Shown piece by piece: positions 7,713 through 17,442 of a DNA stretch of 43,065 bases. Both the position numbers and the translations under genes were made by a program. Location: positions 1-43,065 of the forward strand of contig CAJXRL010000002.1 of the NCBI GenBank assembly GCA_913059105.1, in the 5' to 3' direction. The DNA comes from an uncultured Flavobacteriales bacterium. GTDB taxonomy: Bacteria; Bacteroidota; Bacteroidia; Flavobacteriales_E; Vicingaceae. The stretch's first letter is position 1. The number at the start of each line of letters is the position of its first letter. Under the pieces are notes generated by a model. It was not told where the DNA came from, searched no databases, and was given only the letters and a program-made list of their open reading frames with translations.

Positions 7713-8837
7713 ATGAAACCCATGAAACGATATAATTTATTGATAGCCTCATTTTTGTGTCTTCCAATGATGACATTCGCAGGTAATAGTATTGCAAAAG
7801 CTAGTGGCATTTCAGATGCTATTTTAGTAACACTTTTGGTATGCTTTATTGTTTTGCTTTTAGTGATTACAAAGGTGCTAGTTAGCAGCATTGAAGCCAT
7901 AGGAAAAGAAGGGAAAAAAGTTGAAAAAAATGATTCTCAATCAACTAAGATTGTGAGTTTAATTATTCTGAGTTCTTTAAGTTTCTCTGCTCAAGCTGCT
8001 GAAACTAATGCATCCATAGATTCCGCTTATGTTTTGAGCAATTCTCTTTTTTGGATTTTAGTAGGAGTAATTTTACTGCTCGCTGTTATTATTGGGGTGC
8101 TTTTCAAATCGCTAAATACTTTAATTAAAGTAGCAAAAGGTGAAAGTTTTGAAGAAGCAGAAGTAACCACAGATTTGTTTGCTGCGCTGAATTTAACAGA
8201 CAACATCCCAATTGAAAGAGAAGTGGACATTATGTTGGACCACAATTACGATGGAATTACGGAATTGGATAACAACTTACCGCCATGGTGGAAGTACATG
8301 TTCTATGGTACCATAGTATTTGCGTTCGTTTACATTTACCACTATCACATTGGCGATGGTCAGTTACAAACTGCTGAATACCTTACCGAAGTAGAAGCAG
8401 CTGCAGCCGAAAAAGAAACCATGATGGCAAATGCTACAGATCTAATCACAGAGGAAAATGTAACGTATCTTATTGCTGCAGCCGACCTAGCAAAAGGAGA
8501 AGCCATTTACCAAGGTAACTGTGCAACTTGTCACGGTCAATTGGGCGAAGGTGGTGCTGGACCAAACATGACGGATGAATTCTGGATTCATGGCGGTGGA
8601 ATTAGTAATATCTTTAAGACGATTAAATATGGCGTCCCAGCCAAAGGCATGATTGCTTGGCAAAGTCAATTTAGTCCTAGCCAAATGCAAAAAGTAGCAA
8701 GTTATGTTTTAAGCTTACAAGGAACTAAGCCTGCTAACGGAAAAGCCCCTCAAGGTGAAAAATACGTTGAAGAGGTTGTTGAAGACGCAACGCCTGCGGA
8801 CAGCACGGTTGTTATTGCAGCAACAATAGCAGAATAA
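7713..8837 (+). CDS. ccoP: cbb3 oxidase cytochrome c subunit III, single haem
   Basis: The 374-residue protein has the CcoP N-terminal domain (LDHNYDGITELDNNLPPWWK, then a membrane helix) and one class I cytochrome c domain with C270-A-T-C-H274 and a likely methionine ligand in VPAKGMIAW. It passes electrons to CcoNO. Proteobacterial CcoP has two haems; this has one, as often in Bacteroidota. The first 150 residues hold two similar modules, each with a signal-like segment, a membrane helix and a basic tail (residues about 4-70 and 80-147). ATG 7713 is chosen because it follows the ccoQ stop directly; ATG 7722 would give a more compact signal peptide. Confidence 0.93.
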   Translation: MKPMKRYNLLIASFLCLPMMTFAGNSIAKASGISDAILVTLLVCFIVLLLVITKVLVSSIEAIGKEGKKVEKNDSQSTKIVSLIILSSLSFSAQAAETNASIDSAYVLSNSLFWILVGVILLLAVIIGVLFKSLNTLIKVAKGESFEEAEVTTDLFAALNLTDNIPIEREVDIMLDHNYDGITELDNNLPPWWKYMFYGTIVFAFVYIYHYHIGDGQLQTAEYLTEVEAAAAEKETMMANATDLITEENVTYLIAAADLAKGEAIYQGNCATCHGQLGEGGAGPNMTDEFWIHGGGISNIFKTIKYGVPAKGMIAWQSQFSPSQMQKVASYVLSLQGTKPANGKAPQGEKYVEEVVEDATPADSTVVIAATIAE

Positions 8838-8889
8838 TCTATTTACTTAGCGCAAATGATTTACAGTTGCTTGTGACGAAAAAGTAAAC

Positions 8890-10314
8890 ATGGAAGACAA
8901 GGAAAAGTATATGGATCAGAGTTTTCGCGACTCCATTGGCACGATCAAAGAGGACGGAGAAAGAAAGTGGATTTTTCCAAAAAACCCAAAAGGGAGTTAT
9001 TACACCGGAAGAACATGGGTGAGCTTATTGTTGCTCGCCCTTTTGTTCTCAGGACCTTTCATTAAAATTGGAGGACGCCCCCTTTTATTATTCAATGTTA
9101 TTGAGCGAAAATTTATCATTTTAGGCCAGGTTTTTTGGCCCCAAGACTTCTATATTTTTGTATTGGTGATGTTAGCTTTTGTGCTATTTGTCGTATTGTT
9201 TACGGTAGTTTTTGGTCGCTTATTTTGCGGTTGGGCTTGCCCCCAAACCATCTTCATGGAAATGGTATTTCGAAAAATAGAATACTGGATTGAAGGAGAT
9301 TTTAAACAACAAAAAAAATTAGCTAAACAAGTTTGGAATGCTGAAAAAATTCGAAAGAAAACGCTTAAACACAGTATTTTCTTCGTCATTTCTTTTCTTA
9401 TTGCCAACACTTTTCTGGCATACATTATAGGAATTGAAGAACTCTTCTCTATTATTTCCGATAACCCATTGAATCACATTGGCGGTTTAGCCTCTATTTT
9501 ACTCTTCACTGCTGTATTTTATTGGGTGTTTACGTGGTTTAGAGAGCAGGTCTGTATCGTTGCCTGCCCTTATGGTAGGCTACAAGGCGTAATGCTCGAT
9601 CGCAATTCGATTATTGTTGCCTATGATTACATTAGAGGTGAAATTCGAGGAAAGTTCAAAAAGAACGAAAACCGTGAAGAGGCAAAAAAAGGCGATTGTA
9701 TAGATTGTAATCATTGTGTAGACGTTTGCCCTACGGGAATTGACATTCGAAATGGCACTCAGTTAGAGTGTATTAACTGTACGGCTTGTATCGACGCTTG
9801 CGACAATATCATGGAAGGCGTAGGCTTACCAAAAGGTCTAATTCGTTACGAATCTGAGGAGGGAATTGTAAACAAAAAGCACAACACGTTTTCAGTGAGA
9901 ACGTTAGCCTATTCAATCGTTCTCTTTTTATTGATCTGTGGGATTGGTGTTTTGCTCTTATATAGAACAGATGTTGATGCTACTATTTTGAAAGCTACCG
10001 GCCAAGAATATCAAAAACGAGAGAACGGGCAAATTAGTAATTTATATAACTACAAAATCATTAATAAAACATTCGAAGAAATCGATGGAGTGATTCGTCT
10101 AATTGATCATGAAGGGAACATAGAGTTTATAGGGAATAAAGGCTTAACTATTCCTTCAGAGTCAATGGCAGAAGGCACCTTCTTTTTAGTAATGGACAAA
10201 GGCCAGCTCAGTGAAAGAAAATCTGATATTAAGTTAGGGGTTTATAATGATAATGGAGAATTGCTAGACGAGGTTAAAACCTCTTTCTTAGCTCCAATTC
10301 GACGAAAAAAATAA
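8890..10314 (+). CDS. ccoG: cbb3 oxidase accessory ferredoxin-type protein CcoG
   Basis: The 474-residue membrane protein carries CGWACPQTIFMEM in a helical N-terminal half, a second CPYGR cysteine segment, and two 4Fe-4S clusters bound by C270-x2-C-x2-C-x3-C280 and C294-x2-C-x2-C-x3-C304. A final helix (residues about 335-358) leads to a C-terminal Ig-like periplasmic domain. CcoG (FixG/RdxA) reduces copper for delivery to the oxidase. It follows ccoP by 52 bp and precedes ccoH by 4 bp. Confidence 0.95.
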   Translation: MEDKEKYMDQSFRDSIGTIKEDGERKWIFPKNPKGSYYTGRTWVSLLLLALLFSGPFIKIGGRPLLLFNVIERKFIILGQVFWPQDFYIFVLVMLAFVLFVVLFTVVFGRLFCGWACPQTIFMEMVFRKIEYWIEGDFKQQKKLAKQVWNAEKIRKKTLKHSIFFVISFLIANTFLAYIIGIEELFSIISDNPLNHIGGLASILLFTAVFYWVFTWFREQVCIVACPYGRLQGVMLDRNSIIVAYDYIRGEIRGKFKKNENREEAKKGDCIDCNHCVDVCPTGIDIRNGTQLECINCTACIDACDNIMEGVGLPKGLIRYESEEGIVNKKHNTFSVRTLAYSIVLFLLICGIGVLLLYRTDVDATILKATGQEYQKRENGQISNLYNYKIINKTFEEIDGVIRLIDHEGNIEFIGNKGLTIPSESMAEGTFFLVMDKGQLSERKSDIKLGVYNDNGELLDEVKTSFLAPIRRKK

Positions 10315-10318
10315 GACT

Positions 10319-10753
10319 ATGAAATTAAATTGGGGAACAGGTATTGCCATTTTTTATACCACATTTGTTGTGTTTATAGGATTTATGGTATACAAAGCTT
10401 TCGGCGAAGATTTTGACTTGGTAACAGAAGATTACTATGCTCAGGAAATAAAATTTCAAGATAAAATTGACAGCAGAACCAGAGCCGAAGCATTAGATGG
10501 TTCGTTACAAAGCGTTGTAGAAGGGAAAAATCTAAAAATCATTTTTCCTCAACAAACAGAACTTTTGACTGGGTCAATTAATTGTTTTCGTCCATCTGAC
10601 GAAACAAAAGATTTTATCGAATCATTTAAGACCGAAACAGGATCTCACACCATACCTCTAAGTAATTTTATTAAAGGCAAGTATTTAATCAAAGTAGATT
10701 GGTCTGCCAATGGGGTTGATTTTTATCAAGAACAAACCATAGTTATTCCTTGA
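10319..10753 (+). CDS. ccoH: cbb3 oxidase assembly protein FixH/CcoH
   Basis: The 144-residue protein has a single N-terminal membrane helix (MKLNWGTGIAIFYTTFVVFI) and a periplasmic domain with DFDLVTEDYYAQEIKFQDKI, the conserved FixH pattern D-L-V-(T/S)-x-x-Y-Y-x-x-(E/D). CcoH takes part in early assembly of the oxidase together with CcoI and CcoS. It overlaps the next gene by one base (TGATG). Confidence 0.9.
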   Translation: MKLNWGTGIAIFYTTFVVFIGFMVYKAFGEDFDLVTEDYYAQEIKFQDKIDSRTRAEALDGSLQSVVEGKNLKIIFPQQTELLTGSINCFRPSDETKDFIESFKTETGSHTIPLSNFIKGKYLIKVDWSANGVDFYQEQTIVIP

Positions 10754-11442
10754 TGGAGTATTGGGCAGCCATATCAATCGGACTTCTTGGAAGTTTACAC
10801 TGTGTTGGAATGTGCGGTCCAATTGCACTCGCTCTGCCATTAGATAGAAGTAATTCATTTAATATTCTGACAGGAAGTGGTTTGTACAATATTGGCCGCC
10901 TGTCTACCTATTTTTTAATTGGATGTTTTTTCGGTGTTATTGGCAGTGGGTTTGCATTAGTAGGTTTTCAACAAAAACTATCTATTATTGTGGGTGTTTT
11001 CATGATTTTAAGTGCTCTGTGGACTCTCTTCCAACTTAAGAAATGGAATTTTCCCATTCATTTTTTATGGATTAACAGTATTAAAACAGCCATGGCAAAA
11101 CGCTTTGGCAGAACCTCTTTCGCAAATCTGTTTTTTATAGGAATGCTTAATGGACTGTTACCTTGCGGATTAGTATATATGGGACTAGCTGGCGCTGTTG
11201 CCATGGCTAGCCCACTTGAAGGGGGGCTATTTATGACTTGTTTTGGAATTGGCACTTTACCTTTAATGCTGAGCGTCGCTGTTTATGGCAACAAAATAAA
11301 AAGGAAATTCCTCCCTCCGGTCAAACGATTTGTGCCCGTCTTTTTGTTTTTACTTGGCACTTTATTCATTCTAAGGGGAATGAACTTGGGTATCCCATAC
11401 GTTAGTCCCCAAATTCAAAATCAACCCATTAATTGTCCCTAA
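10753..11442 (+). CDS. Sulfite exporter TauE/SafE-family membrane protein of the cco operon
   Basis: The 229-residue protein has about six membrane helices and the motif H16-C-V-G-M-C-G-P near the N-terminus and GLLPCGLVYMGLAGA in the middle. This subtype is linked to cbb3 operons and the CMCGP cysteines probably handle copper or thiols; sulfite export is not implied. The start is ATG 10753, which overlaps the ccoH stop codon. It is the last gene of the oxidase operon. Confidence 0.88.
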   Translation: MEYWAAISIGLLGSLHCVGMCGPIALALPLDRSNSFNILTGSGLYNIGRLSTYFLIGCFFGVIGSGFALVGFQQKLSIIVGVFMILSALWTLFQLKKWNFPIHFLWINSIKTAMAKRFGRTSFANLFFIGMLNGLLPCGLVYMGLAGAVAMASPLEGGLFMTCFGIGTLPLMLSVAVYGNKIKRKFLPPVKRFVPVFLFLLGTLFILRGMNLGIPYVSPQIQNQPINCP

Positions 11443-11444
11443 TC

Positions 11445-12683
11445 ATGTATTGGAAGTCGATTGAAAGAAAAGCTGTAAACGAACGAATTGATAAAGCATT
11501 AAATAAAAATGCAAATTATCATAAAAACGATATGATAGGCATTCCAGGAACCTATCTTGACCGAAAGGAGTTTTACCCTGATGCTTCGTTTTTGAAAGAC
11601 GCACCGTTCCTTCGCACTTTAATTGCAAACCCCAACCATATTGGTTGCCATACCCTTAAAAAACCTGGTTCTCCGATTTTTCAAGGAACGCAAGCAATAG
11701 AAAAAGAGTTGATTTCCATTTGCGCTGAAGAGGTTTTTGCAGCCGAAAAAGATACAGTGGATGGTTATGTTGCTACAGGAGGAACAGAGGCCAACCTGGA
11801 AGCCATGTGGATTTATCGCAACTACTTAAAAAAGGAATATCAAGCGGAGTTGGGACAAATTGGAGTTCTCTTCTCTGAAGATACTCACTACTCCATTACC
11901 AAAGGGTGTGACTTATTGCAACTCAACCCGTTTATGCTATCGGTAGATAAAAGCACTCGTCAAATTGAAACGAATAACCTTCAAGAACAACTAAAAGCAG
12001 CTAAGAAGCAGGGCATAAAGTATTTTATTGTTGTTCTGAACGTTTCTACAACCATGTTTGGTTCTGTTGACGATATTGACCCAATAACTGCTCTTTTAGA
12101 ACAAGAGCAATTTATCTATAAAGTCCATTTAGATGCCGCTTTTGGTGGTTTTATTTACCCATTCACCAACCCAAATTCAATTCACAATTTCAAAAACGAG
12201 AAAATTAGTTCGGTCTCTATTGATGGCCACAAAATGCTACAAACACCTTATGGAACTGGTGTTTTCTTAATCAGAAAAGGATATATGCAATACGTAACCA
12301 ATACATATGCGCAATACGTTCCGGGCTTAGACTATACGATTTGCGGTAGTCGTAGCGGGGCCAATGCTGTTGTTATTTGGATGCTATTAATGAATTATGG
12401 ATCAGAAGGTTGGGCCATAAAGATGAATGAGCTTATTTGCCGAACTGACTTCTTGTGTAATAAACTAAAAGCCTTAAATATCGAATATTTCAGAAACCCC
12501 CATCTCAATATAGTTACCATAAAAGCGGATCAGGTTTCCTCAGATTTGGCCATGAAATTTGAACTAGTAGCTGACACCTATGAAAGTCGACCAATGTGGT
12601 GGAAAATAATTGTTATGGACCATGTTGGGTATCCTGTTCTTACTAAGTTTTTAGAAGAATTAAAAGCGAGCTTGGTAGGGTAG
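11445..12683 (+). CDS. PLP-dependent decarboxylase (group II / histidine decarboxylase-like)
   Basis: The 412-residue protein contains GYVATGGTEANLEAMWIYRN (cofactor phosphate-binding), LHLDAAFGGFIYP region residues VHLDAAFGG (aspartate that contacts the pyridine ring) and the Schiff-base lysine K263 in SIDGHKMLQTPYGTG. This is the group II decarboxylase layout shared by histidine, glutamate and aromatic amino acid decarboxylases. The substrate cannot be fixed from sequence; the compact length is nearer to histidine or aspartate decarboxylases than to GadB. The start is ATG 11445, 2 bp after the previous gene's stop, so it may be co-transcribed with the cco operon. Confidence 0.87.
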   Translation: MYWKSIERKAVNERIDKALNKNANYHKNDMIGIPGTYLDRKEFYPDASFLKDAPFLRTLIANPNHIGCHTLKKPGSPIFQGTQAIEKELISICAEEVFAAEKDTVDGYVATGGTEANLEAMWIYRNYLKKEYQAELGQIGVLFSEDTHYSITKGCDLLQLNPFMLSVDKSTRQIETNNLQEQLKAAKKQGIKYFIVVLNVSTTMFGSVDDIDPITALLEQEQFIYKVHLDAAFGGFIYPFTNPNSIHNFKNEKISSVSIDGHKMLQTPYGTGVFLIRKGYMQYVTNTYAQYVPGLDYTICGSRSGANAVVIWMLLMNYGSEGWAIKMNELICRTDFLCNKLKALNIEYFRNPHLNIVTIKADQVSSDLAMKFELVADTYESRPMWWKIIVMDHVGYPVLTKFLEELKASLVG

Positions 12684-12742
12684 TAAAAAATCGTCGAACG
12701 GAAAAGTTTATATTGAGTAAAATCGAAGTAAAGTGCCAAAAA

Positions 12743-13540
12743 TCATATAGCCTCACCCCATTTTTTCTTCAAAAAAGGCAAAGTCCCTCCATTTTTAGAT
12801 GCATGCAGCTGGACTGTTACTAGCAGAAACATTGCTGCAAAAAGCGCCGTGTACGAAATTGTTGCCTCTACTTCCCAATGCCGAACAGCAATGGCAACCA
12901 AAGCCCAAATGGCAACTAAAGCTACTTCTCTCAAATTTCGTTTTTGAATTAAGAAGAAATTTATCAACGTTACCACTCCTATCATAATGATCACCCAAGT
13001 TTGTTCCTTCAAACCCATTGAAAACCCAATTGAATTCAAATAAGATGAAGCATTGGCAACCAACGCTACCATAATCCATCCAAAGTAAAAATCTATAGGC
13101 CACCAAACTAAAGCAATAATTTTCATGGGTGCATCCCAAAGTTCCATTCTAAGTTTAAGGATAGTTTTCAACAACCAGCTGAACATCCAGAACATTATTA
13201 AGACGGAAAAGAAAATGTCTTCCGCTAACCAATAGTATACCCAAGCTCCATTAAGCAGATTGACTCCTATCATTAATGGAACTCCTTTCTCAACATAATG
13301 ATACTTATCAGGTTTGGAAAACGCCAAATACACTGCAAAAATTCCAAAAACTATTAACCCTAAAAAAATAATTCCCCAAATAGAAAAAGCATAACCTGCA
13401 GGAGTGAACATACTAGTATATTTATCGCTTAAATCGCCAATGGTCTTGCCTTCAATAAAACCAGTATTGGAAAGGTAATTCCAATAAATTAAAAGCAAAG
13501 TGATAATTAAATTTGCTACAGAGAGTAGTTTGGCTTTCAT
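12743..13540 (-). CDS. TspO/MBR-related tryptophan-rich membrane protein
   Basis: The 265-residue protein has about seven membrane helices and the motif MFTPAGYAFSIWGIIFLGL typical of TspO-related proteins of the longer Bacteroidota type. It is rich in tryptophan (WVYYWLAEDIF, LVWWPIDFYFGWIM). TspO proteins bind tetrapyrroles; the role of this longer class is not established. It is on the opposite strand to its neighbours and probably a single-gene unit. Confidence 0.8.
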   Translation of the reverse strand: MKAKLLSVANLIITLLLIYWNYLSNTGFIEGKTIGDLSDKYTSMFTPAGYAFSIWGIIFLGLIVFGIFAVYLAFSKPDKYHYVEKGVPLMIGVNLLNGAWVYYWLAEDIFFSVLIMFWMFSWLLKTILKLRMELWDAPMKIIALVWWPIDFYFGWIMVALVANASSYLNSIGFSMGLKEQTWVIIMIGVVTLINFFLIQKRNLREVALVAIWALVAIAVRHWEVEATISYTALFAAMFLLVTVQLHASKNGGTLPFLKKKWGEAI

Positions 13541-13596
13541 AATGATAAAACGGCAATGTAAGCGTTTTATTTGCTTTCGTTTTACCTTTCAAGAAG

Positions 13597-13628
13597 TTGT
13601 GTAAATCAACCCCGTTTTATTACCTTCG
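13597..13628 (+). promoter_or_regulatory. Candidate ileS promoter
   Basis: TTG at 13597-13599 and TACCTTCG at 13621-13628 match the Bacteroidota -33 (TTG) and -7 (TAnnTTTG, one mismatch) elements with a 21-base spacer. Transcription would start near 13634, about 22 bases before the ileS ATG. Confidence 0.45.
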
Positions 13629-13655
13629 TCAATGCTTATTTAAGTAAAGAAAGCC

Positions 13656-16600
13656 ATGAGTAAATACAAAGAATACAAGCAATTAGACCTTCCTGCTGCG
13701 GCAGATGAGGTACTAAAATACTGGGAAGAAAATGACATTTTCGGACAAAGTGTTGAAAGTCGGGAAGGAAATGAACCTTTTGTGTTTTACGAAGGCCCAC
13801 CCTCTGCGAATGGAATGCCAGGTATTCACCACGTCATGGGACGTGCCATCAAAGATATTTTTTGTCGCTACAAAACTCAAAAAGGCTTTCAAGTAAAACG
13901 AAAAGCCGGTTGGGATACTCACGGTTTACCGGTTGAATTGGGCGTTGAAAAAGAGCTTGGAATTACCAAGGAAGATATTGGCAAAACCATTTCAGTTGAA
14001 GCATACAACAAGGCTTGTCGCGAGACGGTACTAAAATATACTGATGTTTGGAATGACCTGACTAAAAAAATGGGCTATTGGGTCGATATGGAAAATCCAT
14101 ATGTTACCTATGAAAATAAATACATTGAAACGGTATGGCATTTATTGCAAAAGCTGTACAATAAGGGTTTAATCTATAAAGGATATACCATACAACCCTA
14201 TTCTCCCGCAGCTGGAACTGGGTTAAGTTCACATGAGTTGAACCAACCTGGCGCGTATAAAGATGTAAAGGATACGTCAGCAACCGCTCAGTTTAAAGTT
14301 ATAGAGAACGAAGATTCTAAATTTCTGTACGACGATGTACACGGTGAGTTGTTTTTTATAGCTTGGACTACAACTCCTTGGACTTTACCTTCGAATACGG
14401 CTCTTGGAGTTGGGAAAAACATTGACTACGTTAAGGTTAAATCATTCAACAAATACACTCATCAACCAATAACGGCCATTCTTGCAAAAGACTTGGTGGG
14501 AAAATGGTTTTCTGAAAAAGCAAAAGACTTAACGCTTGCAGATTATAAAAACGATGGAAAAAATATTCCTTATGAAATTGTTGCAGAATGTAAAGGAAGC
14601 GAGTTAGAAGGTTTACGATACGAGCAATTAATGCCTTATGTTCAACCAGAAGAAGGCGATGCATTTAAAGTTTTATTAGGCGATTTTGTAACTACCTCCG
14701 ACGGTACAGGAATAGTACACCTAGCGCCAAGCTATGGAGCGGACGATTATATGGTTGCAAAAGCTAACGGAGTTGGAGCTTTACATTTGGTTGATAATCA
14801 GGGAAAATTTAAAGCTGAGGTCACCGATTATGCAGGCGAATACGTAAAAGAACAGTACTTAAACGACGAAGACAAACCTGCTGATTACAAATCGGTTGAT
14901 GTAAGAATATCAATTAAGCTAAAAGAAGAAAACAGAGCGTTTGACGTTCAAAAATACGAGCACAGTTACCCACATTGTTGGAGAACCGATAAGCCAATTT
15001 TATACTTCCCTCTGGATTCTTGGTTTATTAAAACAACTGCCGTTAAGGAACAATTAATTGCGAACAACAAAAAAATTAACTGGAAACCAGAAAGCACCGG
15101 AAAAGGGCGTTTTGGAAACTGGTTAGAAAATTTGCAAGATTGGAATTTAAGTCGTTCTAGATATTGGGGAATTCCAATACCTATATGGACAACGGAAGAT
15201 AAGGAAGAGCAAATTTGCATTGGTTCTGCCGAGCAATTGCGTGCAGAATGTGAAAAGGCAGTTGCTGCAGGAATGATGGGCAAAAACCCATTAGCCGATT
15301 TTGAACCACAAAATATGTCTAAAGAGAACTATGAAACGTTTGATTTTCACCGACCTTTTGTAGACGATATTGTTTTAGTTTCTGCTTCTGGCAAAGCCAT
15401 GAAAAGAGAAACAGATTTAATCGATGTGTGGTTTGATTCAGGTTCTATGCCTTATGCCCAATGGCATTATCCTTTCGAAAACAAAGAATTAATTGAAGAA
15501 AACGGATTCTATCCTGCTGACTTTATTGCTGAAGGAGTCGACCAAACTAGAGGGTGGTTTTTCACCCTTCACGCAATAGCAACCTTGTGTTTTGATACCA
15601 TCGCGTACAAGAATGTCGTTTCAAACGGACTAGTGTTAGATAAAAATGGTCAAAAAATGAGCAAGCGCCTAGGAAACGCTGCCGATCCTTTTGAGACGTT
15701 GAAAAATTACGGCCCTGACGCTACTCGTTGGTACATGATTACTAATGCGCAGCCTTGGGACAACTTAAAGTTTGATGTAGACGGAATAACTGAAGTTCAA
15801 CGAAAATTTTTCGGAACACTTTACAACACTTATAACTTCTTTGCATTGTACGCCAACATTGATGGTTTTAAATACGAAGAAGACAATGTTCCTTACGATA
15901 AAAAACCAGAAATTGACCGCTGGGTGCTTTCTAAACTCAACTCGTTGGTAAAAGAGGTAGATGCTGCTTTTGAAGATTACGAGCCAACCAAAGCTGGCCG
16001 TTTAATTCAAGAATTTACAACAGACCACTTGAGTAATTGGTACGTTCGGTTGTGCAGAAGAAGATTCTGGAAAGGAGACTACTCAGAAGATAAAATTTCT
16101 GCTTATCAAACGCTATACAATTGCTTAATCACCGTTGCTAAACTTTCTGCACCAATTGCTCCTTTTTTTATGGATCGGTTATTCAAGGACTTAAATGTGG
16201 TTAGCGGCAAAGAAACGGTTGATTCAATTCATCTATCTGATTTTGGAAAACTAAAAGAACAATACATAGATGTAGATTTAGAGCAACGAATGGAAATTGC
16301 TCAAAAATTATCATCCATGGTTTTAGCCTTGAGAAAGAAAGAAAGCCTAAAAGTTCGTCAACCATTACAAAAAATGATGGTCCCAATTTTAGATCCAACC
16401 TTCAAACGACAGTTACAAGAAGTTGAGGCCTTAATTCTATCGGAAGTAAATGTGAAAGAGTTAGAATATTTGGAAGAAACTGCAGGAGTGTTGGTAAAAA
16501 AGGTGAAAGCAGACTTTAAAAAATTAGGCCCAAAATTTGGAAAAGACATGAAGTTAGTTGCAGGGGCAATTAGCCAAATCACTCAAGAAAAAATCGCTGA

Positions 16601-17021
16601 ATTAGAAGTTGCTGGAAAAATTGAACTTGCCTTACCAGAAAAAACAATCGCTTTGGATATCTCTGATGTTGAAATATCTTCAGAGGACATTCCCGGTTGG
16701 TTAGTTGCCACAGAAGGTAAATATACTGTTGCATTAGATGTAACCATGAGTGAAGAATTAAAGGAAGAAGGTATTGCAAGAGAGGTGGTTAATAGAATTC
16801 AAAACTTCAGAAAAGAGGCTGGTTTTGATGTAATCGATAAGATTAACATTTCTTTGGAAACCGTTCCTCAAATAAGTAGTGCAGTTGAAAACAATAAAAA
16901 TTATATTTGTTCTGAAACATTGGCAAACGATTTAACGTTTGTAAAAGAAATTATTGGTACGAAGTACCTATTAGAAATTGACAACGAAACTAAAACTTAC
17001 GTTAGTTTAGAAAAGGTTTAA
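13656..17021 (+). CDS. ileS: Isoleucyl-tRNA synthetase
   Basis: The 1121-residue class I synthetase charges tRNA-Ile with isoleucine. The HIGH-type motif is GPPSANGMPGIHHVMGR (residues about 48-63) and KMSKR is at 667-671. The CP1 editing domain includes FIAWTTTPWTLPSNTALGVG, and an anticodon-binding domain follows the catalytic core. The length above 1,100 and long C-terminal region match the type found in Bacteroidota. It is followed by dksA-like and lspA genes, a common order here. Confidence 0.98.
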   Translation: MSKYKEYKQLDLPAAADEVLKYWEENDIFGQSVESREGNEPFVFYEGPPSANGMPGIHHVMGRAIKDIFCRYKTQKGFQVKRKAGWDTHGLPVELGVEKELGITKEDIGKTISVEAYNKACRETVLKYTDVWNDLTKKMGYWVDMENPYVTYENKYIETVWHLLQKLYNKGLIYKGYTIQPYSPAAGTGLSSHELNQPGAYKDVKDTSATAQFKVIENEDSKFLYDDVHGELFFIAWTTTPWTLPSNTALGVGKNIDYVKVKSFNKYTHQPITAILAKDLVGKWFSEKAKDLTLADYKNDGKNIPYEIVAECKGSELEGLRYEQLMPYVQPEEGDAFKVLLGDFVTTSDGTGIVHLAPSYGADDYMVAKANGVGALHLVDNQGKFKAEVTDYAGEYVKEQYLNDEDKPADYKSVDVRISIKLKEENRAFDVQKYEHSYPHCWRTDKPILYFPLDSWFIKTTAVKEQLIANNKKINWKPESTGKGRFGNWLENLQDWNLSRSRYWGIPIPIWTTEDKEEQICIGSAEQLRAECEKAVAAGMMGKNPLADFEPQNMSKENYETFDFHRPFVDDIVLVSASGKAMKRETDLIDVWFDSGSMPYAQWHYPFENKELIEENGFYPADFIAEGVDQTRGWFFTLHAIATLCFDTIAYKNVVSNGLVLDKNGQKMSKRLGNAADPFETLKNYGPDATRWYMITNAQPWDNLKFDVDGITEVQRKFFGTLYNTYNFFALYANIDGFKYEEDNVPYDKKPEIDRWVLSKLNSLVKEVDAAFEDYEPTKAGRLIQEFTTDHLSNWYVRLCRRRFWKGDYSEDKISAYQTLYNCLITVAKLSAPIAPFFMDRLFKDLNVVSGKETVDSIHLSDFGKLKEQYIDVDLEQRMEIAQKLSSMVLALRKKESLKVRQPLQKMMVPILDPTFKRQLQEVEALILSEVNVKELEYLEETAGVLVKKVKADFKKLGPKFGKDMKLVAGAISQITQEKIAELEVAGKIELALPEKTIALDISDVEISSEDIPGWLVATEGKYTVALDVTMSEELKEEGIAREVVNRIQNFRKEAGFDVIDKINISLETVPQISSAVENNKNYICSETLANDLTFVKEIIGTKYLLEIDNETKTYVSLEKV

Positions 17022-17061
17022 ACGCCTTATCTAATTAGCAAAAGCGAAAAAATAAAATACC

Positions 17062-17436
17062 ATGGAGAAAGAAAAGTACAATGACGCAGAATTACAAGAG
17101 TTCAAAGATTTAATTGAAGGAAAATTAGGCGAAGCAAGAATCGATTATGAGGGCTTAAGAGGCTCTTTATCTCATAAAGATGACCACGGAACAGAAGACA
17201 CTTCCCCTTCGTTTAAAATGATGGAAGATGGCTCTGAAACGCTATCAAGAGAAGAAATGAGCAACTTGGCAAACCGTCAAGAAAAATTTATTGTGCATTT
17301 AGAAAACGCTTTAACAAGAATAGCTAATAAAACATACGGTGTGTGCCGAGTTACAGGTAAGCTAATTCAAAAAGAAAGGTTGAAGGCAGTTCCACATGCA
17401 ACTCTATCAATTGAAGCAAAAAACGCACAAGCGTAA
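17062..17436 (+). CDS. TraR/DksA family protein with degenerate zinc finger
   Basis: The 124-residue protein begins with an acidic coiled coil (LQEFKDLIEGKLGEARIDYE) and has the DksA-like turn ANRQEKFIVHLENALTRIANKTYGVC. The C-terminal part (CRVTGKLIQKERLKAVPHAT) keeps only one cysteine where the classical C4 zinc finger has four. This cysteine-poor form is usual for Bacteroidota homologues. It probably binds RNA polymerase in its secondary channel. It lies 7 bp before lspA. Confidence 0.88.
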   Translation: MEKEKYNDAELQEFKDLIEGKLGEARIDYEGLRGSLSHKDDHGTEDTSPSFKMMEDGSETLSREEMSNLANRQEKFIVHLENALTRIANKTYGVCRVTGKLIQKERLKAVPHATLSIEAKNAQA

Positions 17437-17442
17437 TAAAAC

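Noticed and set aside
17062-17436. DksA-like protein lacking zinc-finger cysteines as a broken gene
   Set aside because: The cysteine-poor form is common in Bacteroidota homologues and the rest is intact.
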